Source: Comamonadaceae bacterium
GTDB taxonomy: Bacteria > Pseudomonadota > Gammaproteobacteria > Burkholderiales > Burkholderiaceae
Assembly (NCBI GenBank): GCA_947484245.1
Contig: CANKOT010000012.1
Location: 1 to 35,636, forward strand
Reading direction: 5' to 3'
Length of the DNA stretch: 35,636 nt
The translations under genes and the position numbers were made by a program. The notes below the pieces were generated by a model. The model ran no database searches and was not told where the DNA came from. It worked only from the letters and a program-made list of their open reading frames with translations. Shown here one piece after another: positions 1 to 7,813 of this stretch. Positions within the stretch are counted from its first letter, which is position 1, and each line of letters opens with the position of its first letter.

Positions 1-277
1 CTTTGTCAATCAAGCCGCTCCTGCCATGAGTTCCTTTGTTCCAGGCATCCATCTTGTCGAGCAGCTCGTCGCTCTGGTGAATAACGCACACTGGACCTTC
101 TATTCGGGGTGTCAGATGTGGGCCTGTCACAACGACCGCAATTTCAAGCAGACGCTCCTTTTCTGGGTCGAGCCCGGTCATTTCGCAGTCGATCCAAACC
201 AAGTTGTCGTCTGATTTGGTCAGGGTGAACTCGGTTTGGGGCTGATTGGCAGGGGAGGTGTCTAAAGGAGCGGTCAT
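1..277 (-). CDS. orn: Oligoribonuclease, N-terminal part (cut by window edge)
   Basis: This is the first 92 codons of Orn, the 3'-to-5' exoribonuclease that degrades 2-5-nt RNAs, including pGpG, to mononucleotides in the cytoplasm. The ATG lies at 277-275. After a short variable N-terminus the DEDDh-family Exo I motif [11 protein letters not shown] is present, with its Asp and Glu metal ligands, followed by [11 protein letters not shown]. The later Exo II and Exo III motifs lie outside the window. The gene is divergent from the M48 protease, with 65 bp between start codons. Family assignment is firm; only the 3' end is unseen. Confidence 0.95.
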   Translation of the reverse strand, partial: MTAPLDTSPANQPQTEFTLTKSDDNLVWIDCEMTGLDPEKERLLEIAVVVTGPHLTPRIEGPVCVIHQSDELLDKMDAWNKGTHGRSGLIDK

Positions 278-342
278 TTCAAAAAGAGGCTTTTTCCAAA
301 GCTTCAGATTGTCGCTGATGTTGGCTGATCTACACTTCGGGT

Positions 343-1608
343 ATGAATGCGACTTTGACTCTGACTTATTTTTTGGTGGGCGCACTGTTCACCAACGTTT
401 TATTGAAGCTATGGCTCAATGCCAGGCAAGTTCGGCATGTGGCGCAACACCGCGCTGAGGTGCCTGCTGCGTTTGCCAGTCAAATTTCCCTAGCCGATCA
501 TCAGAAAGCTGCCGATTACACCTTGGCCAAAGCCAAGGTCTCGCAATTTGACATCTTGTTGGATGCTGGAGTGCTCATTGCATGGACATTGATGGGTGGT
601 TTGAGCGCTTTGAACCAGTTCATTTTGGAATTCATGGCGCCCAGTCTTGGGCAGCAGGTGGTGCTGGTATTGTCGTTTACCTTGGTGAGCGCACTGATCG
701 GTTTACCGCTCTCGCTTTATCAAACTTTTGCATTGGAGCAAAAGTTTGGCTTTAACAAAATGACTTGGAAACTCTGGCTGAGTGATTCTGTCAAAGGTTT
801 GATTTTGGGTCTTGTGTTGGGCGTTCCTCTCATCACCTTGGTTTTGTGGCTCATGCAGGCCGGCGGTGTTTACTGGTGGTTCTGGACATGGTGTGCCTTG
901 GTGTTGTGGCAATTGATTTTGATGGCCATTGCACCCAATGTGATCATGCCCTTGTTCAACAAATTCACACCTCTGGAAGATGAAGCTTTGAAGGTGCGAG
1001 TCAATGGCCTCATGCAGCGCGCAGGTTTTACCGCCAAAGGATTTTTTGTGATGGATGGCAGCAAGCGCTCCGCCCATTCCAATGCCTTTTTCACGGGCTT
1101 TGGTGCCAGCAAACGGGTTGTCTTCTTTGACACCTTGCTCAAGCAACTTTCTCCCTCAGAGATGGAAGCCGTGCTGGCGCATGAGCTGGGCCATTTCAAG
1201 CATCGTCACATTTTGAAAATGATGGTCACCAGTTTTGTCATGAGCTTGCTGGGCTTGGCTGTGCTTGGATTTGCCTCTCAGCAAATTTGGTTCTACACAG
1301 GCTTGGGGGTGACTCCCAGTTTGACCAGTGGCAATGAGGCCGTGGCCCTTTTGCTGTTCATGTTGGTCGTTCCCGTGTTTACTTTTTTATTGGCGCCTAT
1401 TTCCTCATGGCGCTCAAGGGTGCAGGAATATGAGGCTGATGCCTATGCCGCTTCTCAAGCACCCGTTGCAGACCTGAGTTCTGCTTTGTTGAAGTTGTAC
1501 CAAGACAATGCGTCAACCCTGACGCCCGATCCTTGGTATGTGAAGTTTTATTATTCGCACCCTCCAGCCAGTTTGCGCTTAGCCCGCATGCAGCATGCGC
1601 AAGCTTAA
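343..1608 (+). CDS. M48 family zinc metallopeptidase (Ste24/CAAX prenyl protease 1-like)
   Basis: A 421-residue integral-membrane metalloprotease. Hydrophobic segments cover the N-terminus, roughly residues 65-190, and the region after the active site. The zinc-binding motif HELGH is at residues 280-284, and the third-ligand motif EAD is at about residue 364 within QEYEADAYA. Both are diagnostic of family M48A. Eukaryotic Ste24 trims prenylated a-factor. Bacterial homologues are thought to act in membrane protein quality control, and the substrate here is unknown. The 3' end overlaps rsgA by 14 nt, so the two are probably co-transcribed and translationally coupled. I recall relatives carrying a pterin-4a-carbinolamine dehydratase gene between these two; none is present here. 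Confidence 0.93.
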   Translation: MNATLTLTYFLVGALFTNVLLKLWLNARQVRHVAQHRAEVPAAFASQISLADHQKAADYTLAKAKVSQFDILLDAGVLIAWTLMGGLSALNQFILEFMAPSLGQQVVLVLSFTLVSALIGLPLSLYQTFALEQKFGFNKMTWKLWLSDSVKGLILGLVLGVPLITLVLWLMQAGGVYWWFWTWCALVLWQLILMAIAPNVIMPLFNKFTPLEDEALKVRVNGLMQRAGFTAKGFFVMDGSKRSAHSNAFFTGFGASKRVVFFDTLLKQLSPSEMEAVLAHELGHFKHRHILKMMVTSFVMSLLGLAVLGFASQQIWFYTGLGVTPSLTSGNEAVALLLFMLVVPVFTFLLAPISSWRSRVQEYEADAYAASQAPVADLSSALLKLYQDNASTLTPDPWYVKFYYSHPPASLRLARMQHAQA

Positions 1609-2611
1609 TCAGCGCACACACACCAAGACCAAGGCCGCTCAGGCTTTGGTGGCCTCCACGCAAGAGGCCATGAACACAGGCCTGGTGGTGGCCACTCACG
1701 GTAGACATTGCGTGGTCGAGTTGGATGACGGCAAGCGACTCATTTGTCATCCTCGTGGAAAAAAAAGTCAATCGGTGGTGGGTGATCGCGTGAAATGGCA
1801 AGCGGCGGCCGATGAAGGCACGATTGAAAATGTGCTGGACAGAAAAAACCTTTTTTACAGGCGTGATGAAGTTCGCACCAAGTCATTTGCGGCCAATCTC
1901 GATCAGGTATTGATATTGTTGGCCGCTGAGCCAGAGTTTTCAGAAACGCAACTCTCGCGTGCCTTGATCGCGGCAGAGGCCGAGCACATCAAGCCCTTGA
2001 TTGTGTTGAACAAAAGCGATTTGGGAGAAGCTTTTGCGCAAGCATGGCATCGCTTGGCTGCATACAGGCATATGGGCTACACAGTCCTGTCGCTTGAGCT
2101 AAAAACAAGCAACAACGCTGACAATCATTCTTTGCAACGATTGCAATCTGAAATGAGTGGCAAGACGACCCTTGTTTTGGGACCCTCAGGTGCGGGGAAA
2201 AGTACCTTGGTCAATGCCTTGGTGCCCAATGCACGCGCACTGACTGGCGAGATTTCTCAAGCGCTTAATTCGGGCAAACACACCACCACAAGCACTTCAC
2301 TTTACTGGGTAGGTCACAGGCCCTCAAATTTAACTGACCTTGGAACAGCCATCATTGACTCCCCAGGCTTTCAAGAATTTGGCTTGCAACACATCCCGCA
2401 AAATCAATTGGCAGCCTGTATGCCAGACCTGAAGGAACATGCGCAAAATTGCAAGTTTTACAACTGCACACATTTGCACGAGCCCGGTTGCGGTGTTTTG
2501 GCAGCTTTGCAAAAAGACGAATCTGCTGACTTGTTGGCTGCAGAGGTCAGTCACAGACGGCACAGAATTTATACCCAACTGTTTGAAGAGCTTGGACAGC
2601 TGCGCTGGTGA
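1595..2611 (+). CDS. rsgA: Small ribosomal subunit biogenesis GTPase RsgA
   Basis: RsgA is a circularly permuted GTPase that assists late 30S maturation. The 338-residue product shows an N-terminal OB-fold (residues 30-85). The G motifs occur in permuted order: G4 NKSD at 139-142, G1 GPSGAGKST at 196-204, and G3 DSPG at 255-258. A C-terminal zinc knuckle follows, with CKFYNCTHLHEPGC carrying the Cys/His ligands. Length is within the family range. The ATG at 1595 lies inside the 3' end of the M48 gene in another frame. The residues before the OB-fold are basic, as in homologues. It ends 22 nt from the convergent CobD/CbiB-family gene. Confidence 0.96.
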   Translation: MRKLNQRTHTKTKAAQALVASTQEAMNTGLVVATHGRHCVVELDDGKRLICHPRGKKSQSVVGDRVKWQAAADEGTIENVLDRKNLFYRRDEVRTKSFAANLDQVLILLAAEPEFSETQLSRALIAAEAEHIKPLIVLNKSDLGEAFAQAWHRLAAYRHMGYTVLSLELKTSNNADNHSLQRLQSEMSGKTTLVLGPSGAGKSTLVNALVPNARALTGEISQALNSGKHTTTSTSLYWVGHRPSNLTDLGTAIIDSPGFQEFGLQHIPQNQLAACMPDLKEHAQNCKFYNCTHLHEPGCGVLAALQKDESADLLAAEVSHRRHRIYTQLFEELGQLRW

Positions 2612-2633
2612 TTTTTAGCTCTAAGCCAATGAT

Positions 2634-3599
2634 CTAACCCAATAGATTGGCCAAAGACAATAAGGCCACCAGTACCAGCCACATGATGACAGTTCGCCAA
2701 ACAAGGCCAACAATTTGGGCAAAGTGCGCCAACTCAGGGGGGCGCCCTGGCGTGCTGCTGCTGCTAGGGAGCTCTGGCTGCAGAGCTGCGCCGCCCAATT
2801 GAACGTTGATGGCGCCTGCGGTGGCTGCCAAAATCACGCCGTCGTTGTCATCGGGAAATTTTTCAGCATGATGACGCCAACCATCCATGGCATCTTCAAA
2901 ACTGCCCATGATGGCAAAGCCCATGGCCGTTGATCTTGCAGGAATCCAATCAATGGCGTGCCAAGAGCCTGTGGCGACTTCTTGTAAAGATGGACTGGTC
3001 CAGTTGCGATGGTCTTGGAGGGTGTTGCTTGCAAGCGTCGGAGCCTTCGACCAATATCTTTTTGCAAATTCTGCAATTCTGTAAACCACAGCGCCCACCG
3101 GCCCTAAGCCGACGATGGAGAGCAAGGCGTAGCTGAAAAAGACACCAAAAACGTGCCGGTGCGCAGACAAAACGGAATGCTCAATGACGTGGCGAACAAT
3201 TTCGTTGCGAGGGAGTTCATTGACCTCAACCTGCTGCCAATCGGCCAGCAGTTTCCGAGCCAGTGGCTCGTCCCCGTCATTGAGTGCGTCACGAATGCCT
3301 GTGAAATGATGGCTGAATTGCCGAAATCCGAGTGTGACGTAAAGCAACACCACGTTCCATGCCACGGCAAAAAACCAGCCTAAAAAATAGGCCAGTAACC
3401 AATGAATGAGAATGGCCAGAAAAGCAGGAGCACCGATGAGGATTGCCCAAGCCAACCAAGCTTGCGATTTGGTGCCGCCGTCGACATGCGCAGCAACCCA
3501 GTCTACCCATCGTCTTAACCACTGATGCAGAAAATGAGACGAACCCAGGGGCCGTGCTTGTTCGATGACCAGTGCCAAAAATAGAGAGAAAAAGCTCAT
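2634..3599 (-). CDS. CobD/CbiB family (AmpE-like) membrane protein
   Basis: A 321-residue membrane protein with hydrophobic segments at the N-terminus, about residues 48-95, about 150-175, and at the extreme C-terminus. The segment DWIPAR...GFAIMG and the later AGAINVQLGGAAL resemble the C-terminal half of CbiB/CobD (adenosylcobinamide-phosphate synthase) and AmpE. The region where true CbiB has its ENTVDG-type signature is replaced here (IEHSVLSAHRHVFG). No cobalamin genes are nearby. I therefore infer a paralogue not dedicated to B12 synthesis; a role in envelope sensing is only suggested by AmpE similarity. It starts 7 nt after the NUDIX gene stop, so it is the last gene of an apaH-NUDIX-cbiB-like operon. 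Confidence 0.8.
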   Translation of the reverse strand: MSFFSLFLALVIEQARPLGSSHFLHQWLRRWVDWVAAHVDGGTKSQAWLAWAILIGAPAFLAILIHWLLAYFLGWFFAVAWNVVLLYVTLGFRQFSHHFTGIRDALNDGDEPLARKLLADWQQVEVNELPRNEIVRHVIEHSVLSAHRHVFGVFFSYALLSIVGLGPVGAVVYRIAEFAKRYWSKAPTLASNTLQDHRNWTSPSLQEVATGSWHAIDWIPARSTAMGFAIMGSFEDAMDGWRHHAEKFPDDNDGVILAATAGAINVQLGGAALQPELPSSSSTPGRPPELAHFAQIVGLVWRTVIMWLVLVALLSLANLLG

Positions 3600-3606
3600 G
3601 ACGACA

Positions 3607-4326
3607 TCATAAAGAATTGGCAGCCAATAAGAGGCGATAAAAGTTTCTAATCATGCCCGCAGTAGCGCCCCAAATGAAAAATTCAGTATCTTGACCCGAT
3701 GCATTGTGTGTGGCGGGTCGGTAGGGCATGGAGTACCACTGTCTCTGGATGCCATCTTTTTCCCATTGATGAAAGCGATGATTCATGGGGTTCATGAGGA
3801 ACGTCAATGGCACCTCAAATGCAAATTCAACTTCATTCGCATTGGTTTGAATGGTGTGATCAGGGGACACCAAAGCCACCACAGGGGTGATGTGAAATGA
3901 AGTGCCGGTGATGTAGCTTGGAAGCTGGCCTAAAACCTCGACAAATTCAGATGACAGCCCTACCTCTTCTTCAGCTTCGCGCAGAGCGGCATGCTCCACA
4001 GACGCATCATCAGGATCGACTTTGCCACCCGGAAAAGCGATTTGCCCTGCATGCGAGGACAGGTGTTGAGCGCGTTGTGTGAGCAAGAGGTGCGGATCTT
4101 TGCCTTTGTCGCCTCTCATCACGATAGGCACCAAAACGGCAGCAGCTCGTGGTGCACCTTGCCCCAATGATGGCTCGCGCTTCAACTCTGGCGTCCAGAC
4201 CGGTGGATTTTTGAAAACGCCTCTCAGATGTTCAGCATTGAGCACAGCTTGGGGCAAAGCAGGCCAACTTTGCTGTTGAGCTGAGTGCGGAATATCTCGC
4301 GGGTCAAATCCCAAAGAATGTTTCAT
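3607..4326 (-). CDS. CoA pyrophosphatase (NUDIX hydrolase)
   Basis: This product is predicted to hydrolyse CoA or acyl-CoA to 4'-phosphopantetheine and 3',5'-ADP. It shows the CoA-specific upstream motif LLLTQRAQHLSSHAGQIAFP. The NUDIX box follows directly, beginning GGKVDPDDAS and ending in the catalytic REAEEEVGL with its metal-binding glutamates. Length is 239 residues from the ATG at 4326-4324. A TTG four codons upstream (4338) keeps the frame open but lacks a better ribosome-binding site, so I prefer the ATG. The N-terminal 60 residues are variable in this family. It lies 33 nt after apaH and 7 nt before the CobD/CbiB-like gene, consistent with one transcript. Function beyond NUDIX is assigned from the CoA motif. 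Confidence 0.9.
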   Translation of the reverse strand: MKHSLGFDPRDIPHSAQQQSWPALPQAVLNAEHLRGVFKNPPVWTPELKREPSLGQGAPRAAAVLVPIVMRGDKGKDPHLLLTQRAQHLSSHAGQIAFPGGKVDPDDASVEHAALREAEEEVGLSSEFVEVLGQLPSYITGTSFHITPVVALVSPDHTIQTNANEVEFAFEVPLTFLMNPMNHRFHQWEKDGIQRQWYSMPYRPATHNASGQDTEFFIWGATAGMIRNFYRLLLAANSL

Positions 4327-4359
4327 AAGGCTAAGCAACCCATGTTGGGATTGGGAAAC

Positions 4360-5190
4360 TCAAAAAGGGGTTTGATAAGGCGGACATTTGATTTGAATTT
4401 TGCGCGGTAAATCGGCGGGTGTATTTCTTTGGATGGCAGTCAGGCATCCCCCCCAAACACAACCGGTATCCAGCGCCCAAATATCATCTCGCTCGACCGC
4501 GCCCAAGGTGGACCAATGGCCAAATGCAATTTTTGTTCCGATGGTCTTGCGATCGGGAATTTCAAACCACGGCAAAAAACCAGTTGGCGCTTTGGCGCTA
4601 TTTTCTTTGGTTTTAAATTCCATCAGCCCGTTTGTGGCGCAAAAACGCAGACGTGTGAATGCATTCAAGCTGCATCGAAGTCGATCGAGACCTTGCAGAT
4701 GGGGATCCCACTGGGCAGGTTCGTTGCCATACATGTTCATCAAAAATTCAGTGGCGTCAGGCCCGCGCAGAACTTTTTCAATGTCGTGAGCCAACTCCAA
4801 AACTGTGCCAAGAGACCACTGCGGAAGGACCCCCGCATGGACCATCAAGACCTCTTGTTTGTAGATCGCAATGGGTTGATGTCGAAGCCACTCAAGCAGT
4901 TCATCTTTGTTGTCAGCATTCAAAATATCGCCGAGTGTGTCGGTTCGGCTCGGTTGGCGAGCGCCAACACCGAGTGCCAATAAATGTAAATCGTGATTTC
5001 CCAAAACACACTCAACACTGGCGCCCAACTGAATCAAGCGCTTCAATACAGGCAGTGAAGAGGGCCCCCGGTTCACCAAGTCCCCCAGCACATACAAATG
5101 ATCGCGGCTGGGTGAAAACCCTAGTTGGTCCAACAATCGGCCCAAAGGTTCATCGCATCCTTGGAGGTCACCAACCCAATAAAAAGACAT
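4360..5190 (-). CDS. apaH: Symmetrical bis(5'-nucleosyl)-tetraphosphatase ApaH
   Basis: ApaH cleaves diadenosine tetraphosphate to two ADP and removes Np4N-type caps from RNA. It is a calcineurin-like metallophosphatase of 276 residues. The N-terminal signature motifs are complete: GDLQG at 7-11, GDLVNRG at 36-42 and GNHD at 64-67. A later histidine (MVHAGVLPQW) and GHWSTLG complete the metal site. Length matches the E. coli enzyme (280). In enterobacteria apaH sits with ksgA and pdxA; here it heads a minus-strand cluster with a NUDIX CoA pyrophosphatase, giving two nucleotide-housekeeping hydrolases side by side. Confidence 0.96.
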   Translation of the reverse strand: MSFYWVGDLQGCDEPLGRLLDQLGFSPSRDHLYVLGDLVNRGPSSLPVLKRLIQLGASVECVLGNHDLHLLALGVGARQPSRTDTLGDILNADNKDELLEWLRHQPIAIYKQEVLMVHAGVLPQWSLGTVLELAHDIEKVLRGPDATEFLMNMYGNEPAQWDPHLQGLDRLRCSLNAFTRLRFCATNGLMEFKTKENSAKAPTGFLPWFEIPDRKTIGTKIAFGHWSTLGAVERDDIWALDTGCVWGGCLTAIQRNTPADLPRKIQIKCPPYQTPF

Positions 5191-5300
5191 TTGCTTCCAA
5201 ATTCAATGACAAAGCATCATTGTGGACGTTTTTTTGACTTTTTTGAGCCGCCCGCCTTAAGGCTATTTCATTCGCATTCTGGCCTTGGCACAATGCAGGG

Positions 5301-6593
5301 ATGGATATTTTAATGATTGTGCTTCTGACCTTGATCAATGGCGTGTTTGCCATGTCTGAATTGGCTTTGGCGTCAAGCCGCAAAGCCAGGCTGGCTGCAA
5401 TGGAGGAGGCGGGAGACAAGGGTGCTGCCACCGCACTTCAATTGCTTGAAAACCCCACCCAGTTTTTGTCCACGGTTCAGGTAGGCATCACATCGATTGG
5501 GGTCATGAATGGTATTTTTGGAGAGGCTGCATTCAGCCCCGCTGTCGCAACCTGGCTCATTGGCCTTGGCCTGACTGAATCAGTTGCGGGTTCAACAGCC
5601 ACGGGCCTTGTGGTAACAGCAATTACATTCACCACCATCATTTTTGGTGAGCTGGTGCCAAAACGAATTGGTCAGTTGTATCCAGAGCCTGTCGCCAGAA
5701 TTGTGGCCAGACCCATGGCTTGGTTGGCCAGTGTTGCCAGACCCTTTGTAGGCTTGCTCTCTATTTGTACGCATGCCGTACTGAAGTTGTTGCGAATCGA
5801 TTCGCGCGGTAACCGCGCAGTCACCGAGGAAGAGATCACCGCCAGCTTGGAGGAGGGGGTGGACGCGGGCCTGATAGAGGCGCACGAGCATCAAATGGTC
5901 AGGAATGTATTTCATTTAGACGACAGACCCTTGACGTCTTTGATGGTGCCTCGGCTTGACATTCGATGGTTTGAGGCAAGCATGAACCGAGCCGAGTGCT
6001 TGGCGCAGGTTGGCCTTGACGAGGGCGCAGATGGGCACTCTTGGTACCCAGTTTGTCGCGGAAATTTGGACGATGTCGTTGGTGTGGTCAGTGTGGCGCG
6101 GCTGGTCTCTTTGCCCTTGGATGACGCATCCCCGGTCGAAAAATTGGCACTGCCTGCCACATTTGTTCCTGAAACCTTAAGTGGCATGACTCTCTTGGAA
6201 CAACTGCGCGATAAATCAGGTCGAATTGTCTTCGTTGTTGACGAATATGGCGTTGTTCAAGGCATGTTAACCCCCCGAGATTTACTCGAAGCGATCACAG
6301 GTGAACTCAAACCATTCACCGTCGAAGACGCTTGGGCGTCCATTCAAGCAGATGGCGCTTGGGTGCTGGACGGCTTAATGCCTGTGAATGAGCTTAAGTC
6401 GAGACTGGATATCAAGCAATTGAATGGTGAAGAAAGAGGATTATTCAATACACTGGGTGGATTTATTTTGGCCGAATTGGGTTATCTGCCCAAAGTAGGC
6501 GATATTGTTCAAACTGAAGGCTGGCATTTTGAAGTTTTATCTCTCGAAGGTCGTCGAATAGACAAGATAAATGCTAAATCTTTAACTAATTAA
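5301..6593 (+). CDS. Hemolysin-family CBS-domain transporter (CorC/HlyC type)
   Basis: A 430-residue protein with the three-part architecture of the HlyC/CorC (CNNM-like) family. A DUF21 membrane domain occupies about residues 1-190, including MDILMIVLLTLINGVFAMSE and the conserved TxxFGELVPK-like stretch. A pair of CBS motifs covers about 205-335 (the second reads IVFVVDEYGVVQGMLTPRDLLEAI). A C-terminal transporter-associated domain covers about 345-425 (WVLDGLMPVNELKSRL). Family members are implicated in Mg2+/Co2+ efflux or homeostasis, and the actual ion is not shown by sequence. The last 20 or so codons are markedly A+T-rich, running into the A+T-rich hns leader. Confidence 0.9.
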   Translation: MDILMIVLLTLINGVFAMSELALASSRKARLAAMEEAGDKGAATALQLLENPTQFLSTVQVGITSIGVMNGIFGEAAFSPAVATWLIGLGLTESVAGSTATGLVVTAITFTTIIFGELVPKRIGQLYPEPVARIVARPMAWLASVARPFVGLLSICTHAVLKLLRIDSRGNRAVTEEEITASLEEGVDAGLIEAHEHQMVRNVFHLDDRPLTSLMVPRLDIRWFEASMNRAECLAQVGLDEGADGHSWYPVCRGNLDDVVGVVSVARLVSLPLDDASPVEKLALPATFVPETLSGMTLLEQLRDKSGRIVFVVDEYGVVQGMLTPRDLLEAITGELKPFTVEDAWASIQADGAWVLDGLMPVNELKSRLDIKQLNGEERGLFNTLGGFILAELGYLPKVGDIVQTEGWHFEVLSLEGRRIDKINAKSLTN

Positions 6594-6700
6594 TGAATTT
6601 ATAAGTTTTATAATATTTATCGAGTTGATTTATATTTAAATTCGGTTATTATCCGAGTACTTGTTTTTCAAGCAAGATTATTATTTATATAGGAATTACC
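6594..6700 (+). promoter_or_regulatory. A+T-rich promoter/leader of the H-NS-family gene
   Basis: This 107-bp intergenic segment has only about 23 G or C bases. A plausible sigma-70 promoter is TTGATT (6625-6630), a 16-bp spacer and TATTAT (6647-6652). An inverted repeat, TCGG-N7-CCGA (6642-6656), straddles that -10 box and could be an operator. A small hairpin CTTG-TTTTT-CAAG (6660-6672) falls in the presumed leader. The ribosome-binding site is AGGA at 6691-6694, six bases before the ATG. Extreme A+T content just upstream of an hns gene would suit autoregulation; that is inference. Confidence 0.55.
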
Positions 6701-7006
6701 ATGACTAACTCATACAAAGAATTATTAATACAACGCGAAGCCTTGGAGCAAGCTATTGCCAGTGCTCGTCAGCAAGAGCTGGCTGAGGCAATTCGCAAAT
6801 CGCGTGAATTGGTGTCCGAATTTGGATTAACTGTTCAGGATATTTTCCCATCTGGTCGGGGTAACTCTAAATCCTCAGGTAAATCCAGTGGCGGTAAAGT
6901 GGCCCCTAAGTACCGTGACCCTGCAACAGGTCAATCTTGGACAGGCCGAGGCAAAGCGCCTAAATGGATTGACGGGCAAGATCGTGCTAAGTATTTAATT
7001 GCCTGA
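6701..7006 (+). CDS. H-NS histone family nucleoid protein
   Basis: A 101-residue member of the H-NS/BpH3/MvaT-like silencer group typical of Betaproteobacteria. Residues 5-45 form a charged helical coiled-coil oligomerisation region. A Ser/Gly/Lys-rich linker spans 50-68. The C-terminal DNA-binding motif is at 71-90, with YRDPATGQSW followed by TGRGKAPKW, matching the consensus xxGxTWxGRGxxPxW that inserts an Arg-Gly-Arg hook into the A+T-rich minor groove. The protein is probably a global repressor of A+T-rich DNA. It is monocistronic: its own leader precedes it and an intrinsic terminator follows 19 nt after the stop. Confidence 0.93.
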   Translation: MTNSYKELLIQREALEQAIASARQQELAEAIRKSRELVSEFGLTVQDIFPSGRGNSKSSGKSSGGKVAPKYRDPATGQSWTGRGKAPKWIDGQDRAKYLIA

Positions 7007-7025
7007 AGTCTTATTCATTCATCCC

Positions 7026-7051
7026 AAAAGGCCGCTGATTGCGGCCTTTTT
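7026..7051 (+). terminator. Rho-independent terminator after hns
   Basis: A perfect stem GGCCGC (7030-7035) / GCGGCC (7041-7046) with a TGATT loop, preceded by AAAA and followed by TTTTT. It is a strong terminator for the hns transcript. Because of the flanking A and T tracts it would also work in the minus direction. It separates hns from the following uppS-like gene, which therefore needs its own promoter. Confidence 0.9.
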
Positions 7052-7065
7052 CACATGGCAAGAGG

Positions 7066-7093
7066 TTGTAGAATCAATTTGTCTTTTTATAAG
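7066..7093 (+). promoter_or_regulatory. Candidate promoter of the uppS-like gene
   Basis: TTGTAG (7066-7071), a 16-bp spacer and TATAAG (7088-7093). Initiation about 7 bases downstream would begin the mRNA at roughly 7100, only a few bases before the TTG start codon at 7103, giving an almost leaderless transcript. It is supported by match and position only. It sits between the hns terminator and the gene, where a promoter is required. Confidence 0.4.
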
Positions 7094-7102
7094 TGAATTT
7101 AA

Positions 7103-7813
7103 TTGACCTCGAATACGCTTCCAAAGCACATTGGCATCATCATGGACGGCAATCGCCGATGGGCTAAAAAACGGCTTTTACCCGCTGCTTTTGGACATGC
7201 CTCAGGTGCAAAGCGCGTTCGCGCAGTGGTTGAAAATTGCATCAGAAGCAATATTTCGCACCTAAGCCTATTTGCTTTCAGCACTGAAAACTGGCGTCGC
7301 CCTGCAGACGAAGTTTCCGTTCTGATGAATCTTTTTGCCAGTTACTTGCAAAAAGAAGTGGACGACATGGAAAAAAACGGTGTTTGCTTGAAAATCGTGG
7401 GCGATCAATCCAAGTTCAGTGAAGAGTTGCAAGGCTTGATATTGCGAGCTGAACAACAAACACAACACAATACCAAAATTACATTGAGAGTGGCTGCCAA
7501 CTACGGGGGTCGATGGGACTTGGTTCAAGCGGCCCAATCTTGGCAGCGTGCCAATCCAAATGCCACCTTGGAGAGCCTCACTGAAAACGCACTGGCGCCT
7601 TTTTTAAGCACCGCTGATGCCCCTGAAATGGACCTGCTCATTCGAACTGGCGGCGAATCCCGAGTCAGCAATTTCATGCTTTGGCAAGCGGCTTATGCAG
7701 AAATGTTTTTCATAGACACGCTGTGGCCCGATTTCACGGTCAAGCAGTTCAATGAAGCCCTTGAGTGGTTTTCAAAGCGCGATCGCCGTTTTGGATCGGC
7801 TGCACCGTTTTAG
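7103..7813 (+). CDS. uppS: Isoprenyl transferase / undecaprenyl diphosphate synthase family
   Basis: A cis-prenyltransferase that condenses isopentenyl diphosphate onto farnesyl diphosphate to make the lipid carrier for peptidoglycan and O-antigen. The 236-residue product has the full set of motifs: HIGIIMDGN with catalytic Asp14, FGHASGAKRV, LSLFAFSTENWRRP, AANYGGRWD, and DLLIRTGGES with the IPP-binding Arg. The usual MDGNGRWA reads MDGNRRWA here (Arg17 for Gly). The start is a TTG immediately preceded by an in-frame TAA, and the next ATG lies inside the catalytic motif, so TTG is effectively forced. No Shine-Dalgarno is visible. It is not in the usual frr-uppS-cdsA-dxr cluster, so it may be a second copy. 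Confidence 0.9.
   Translation: MTSNTLPKHIGIIMDGNRRWAKKRLLPAAFGHASGAKRVRAVVENCIRSNISHLSLFAFSTENWRRPADEVSVLMNLFASYLQKEVDDMEKNGVCLKIVGDQSKFSEELQGLILRAEQQTQHNTKITLRVAANYGGRWDLVQAAQSWQRANPNATLESLTENALAPFLSTADAPEMDLLIRTGGESRVSNFMLWQAAYAEMFFIDTLWPDFTVKQFNEALEWFSKRDRRFGSAAPF

Noticed and set aside
703..1199. Long minus-strand open frames across the M48 gene, and similar long antisense frames over apaH and pepN
   Set aside because: They are low-complexity antisense translations with no recognisable domain; the opposite strand encodes conserved proteins throughout.
5254..5263. GCCTTAAGGC palindrome between apaH and the CBS transporter
   Set aside because: A single 10-bp palindrome without flanking symmetry or a clear promoter next to it; too weak to call an operator.
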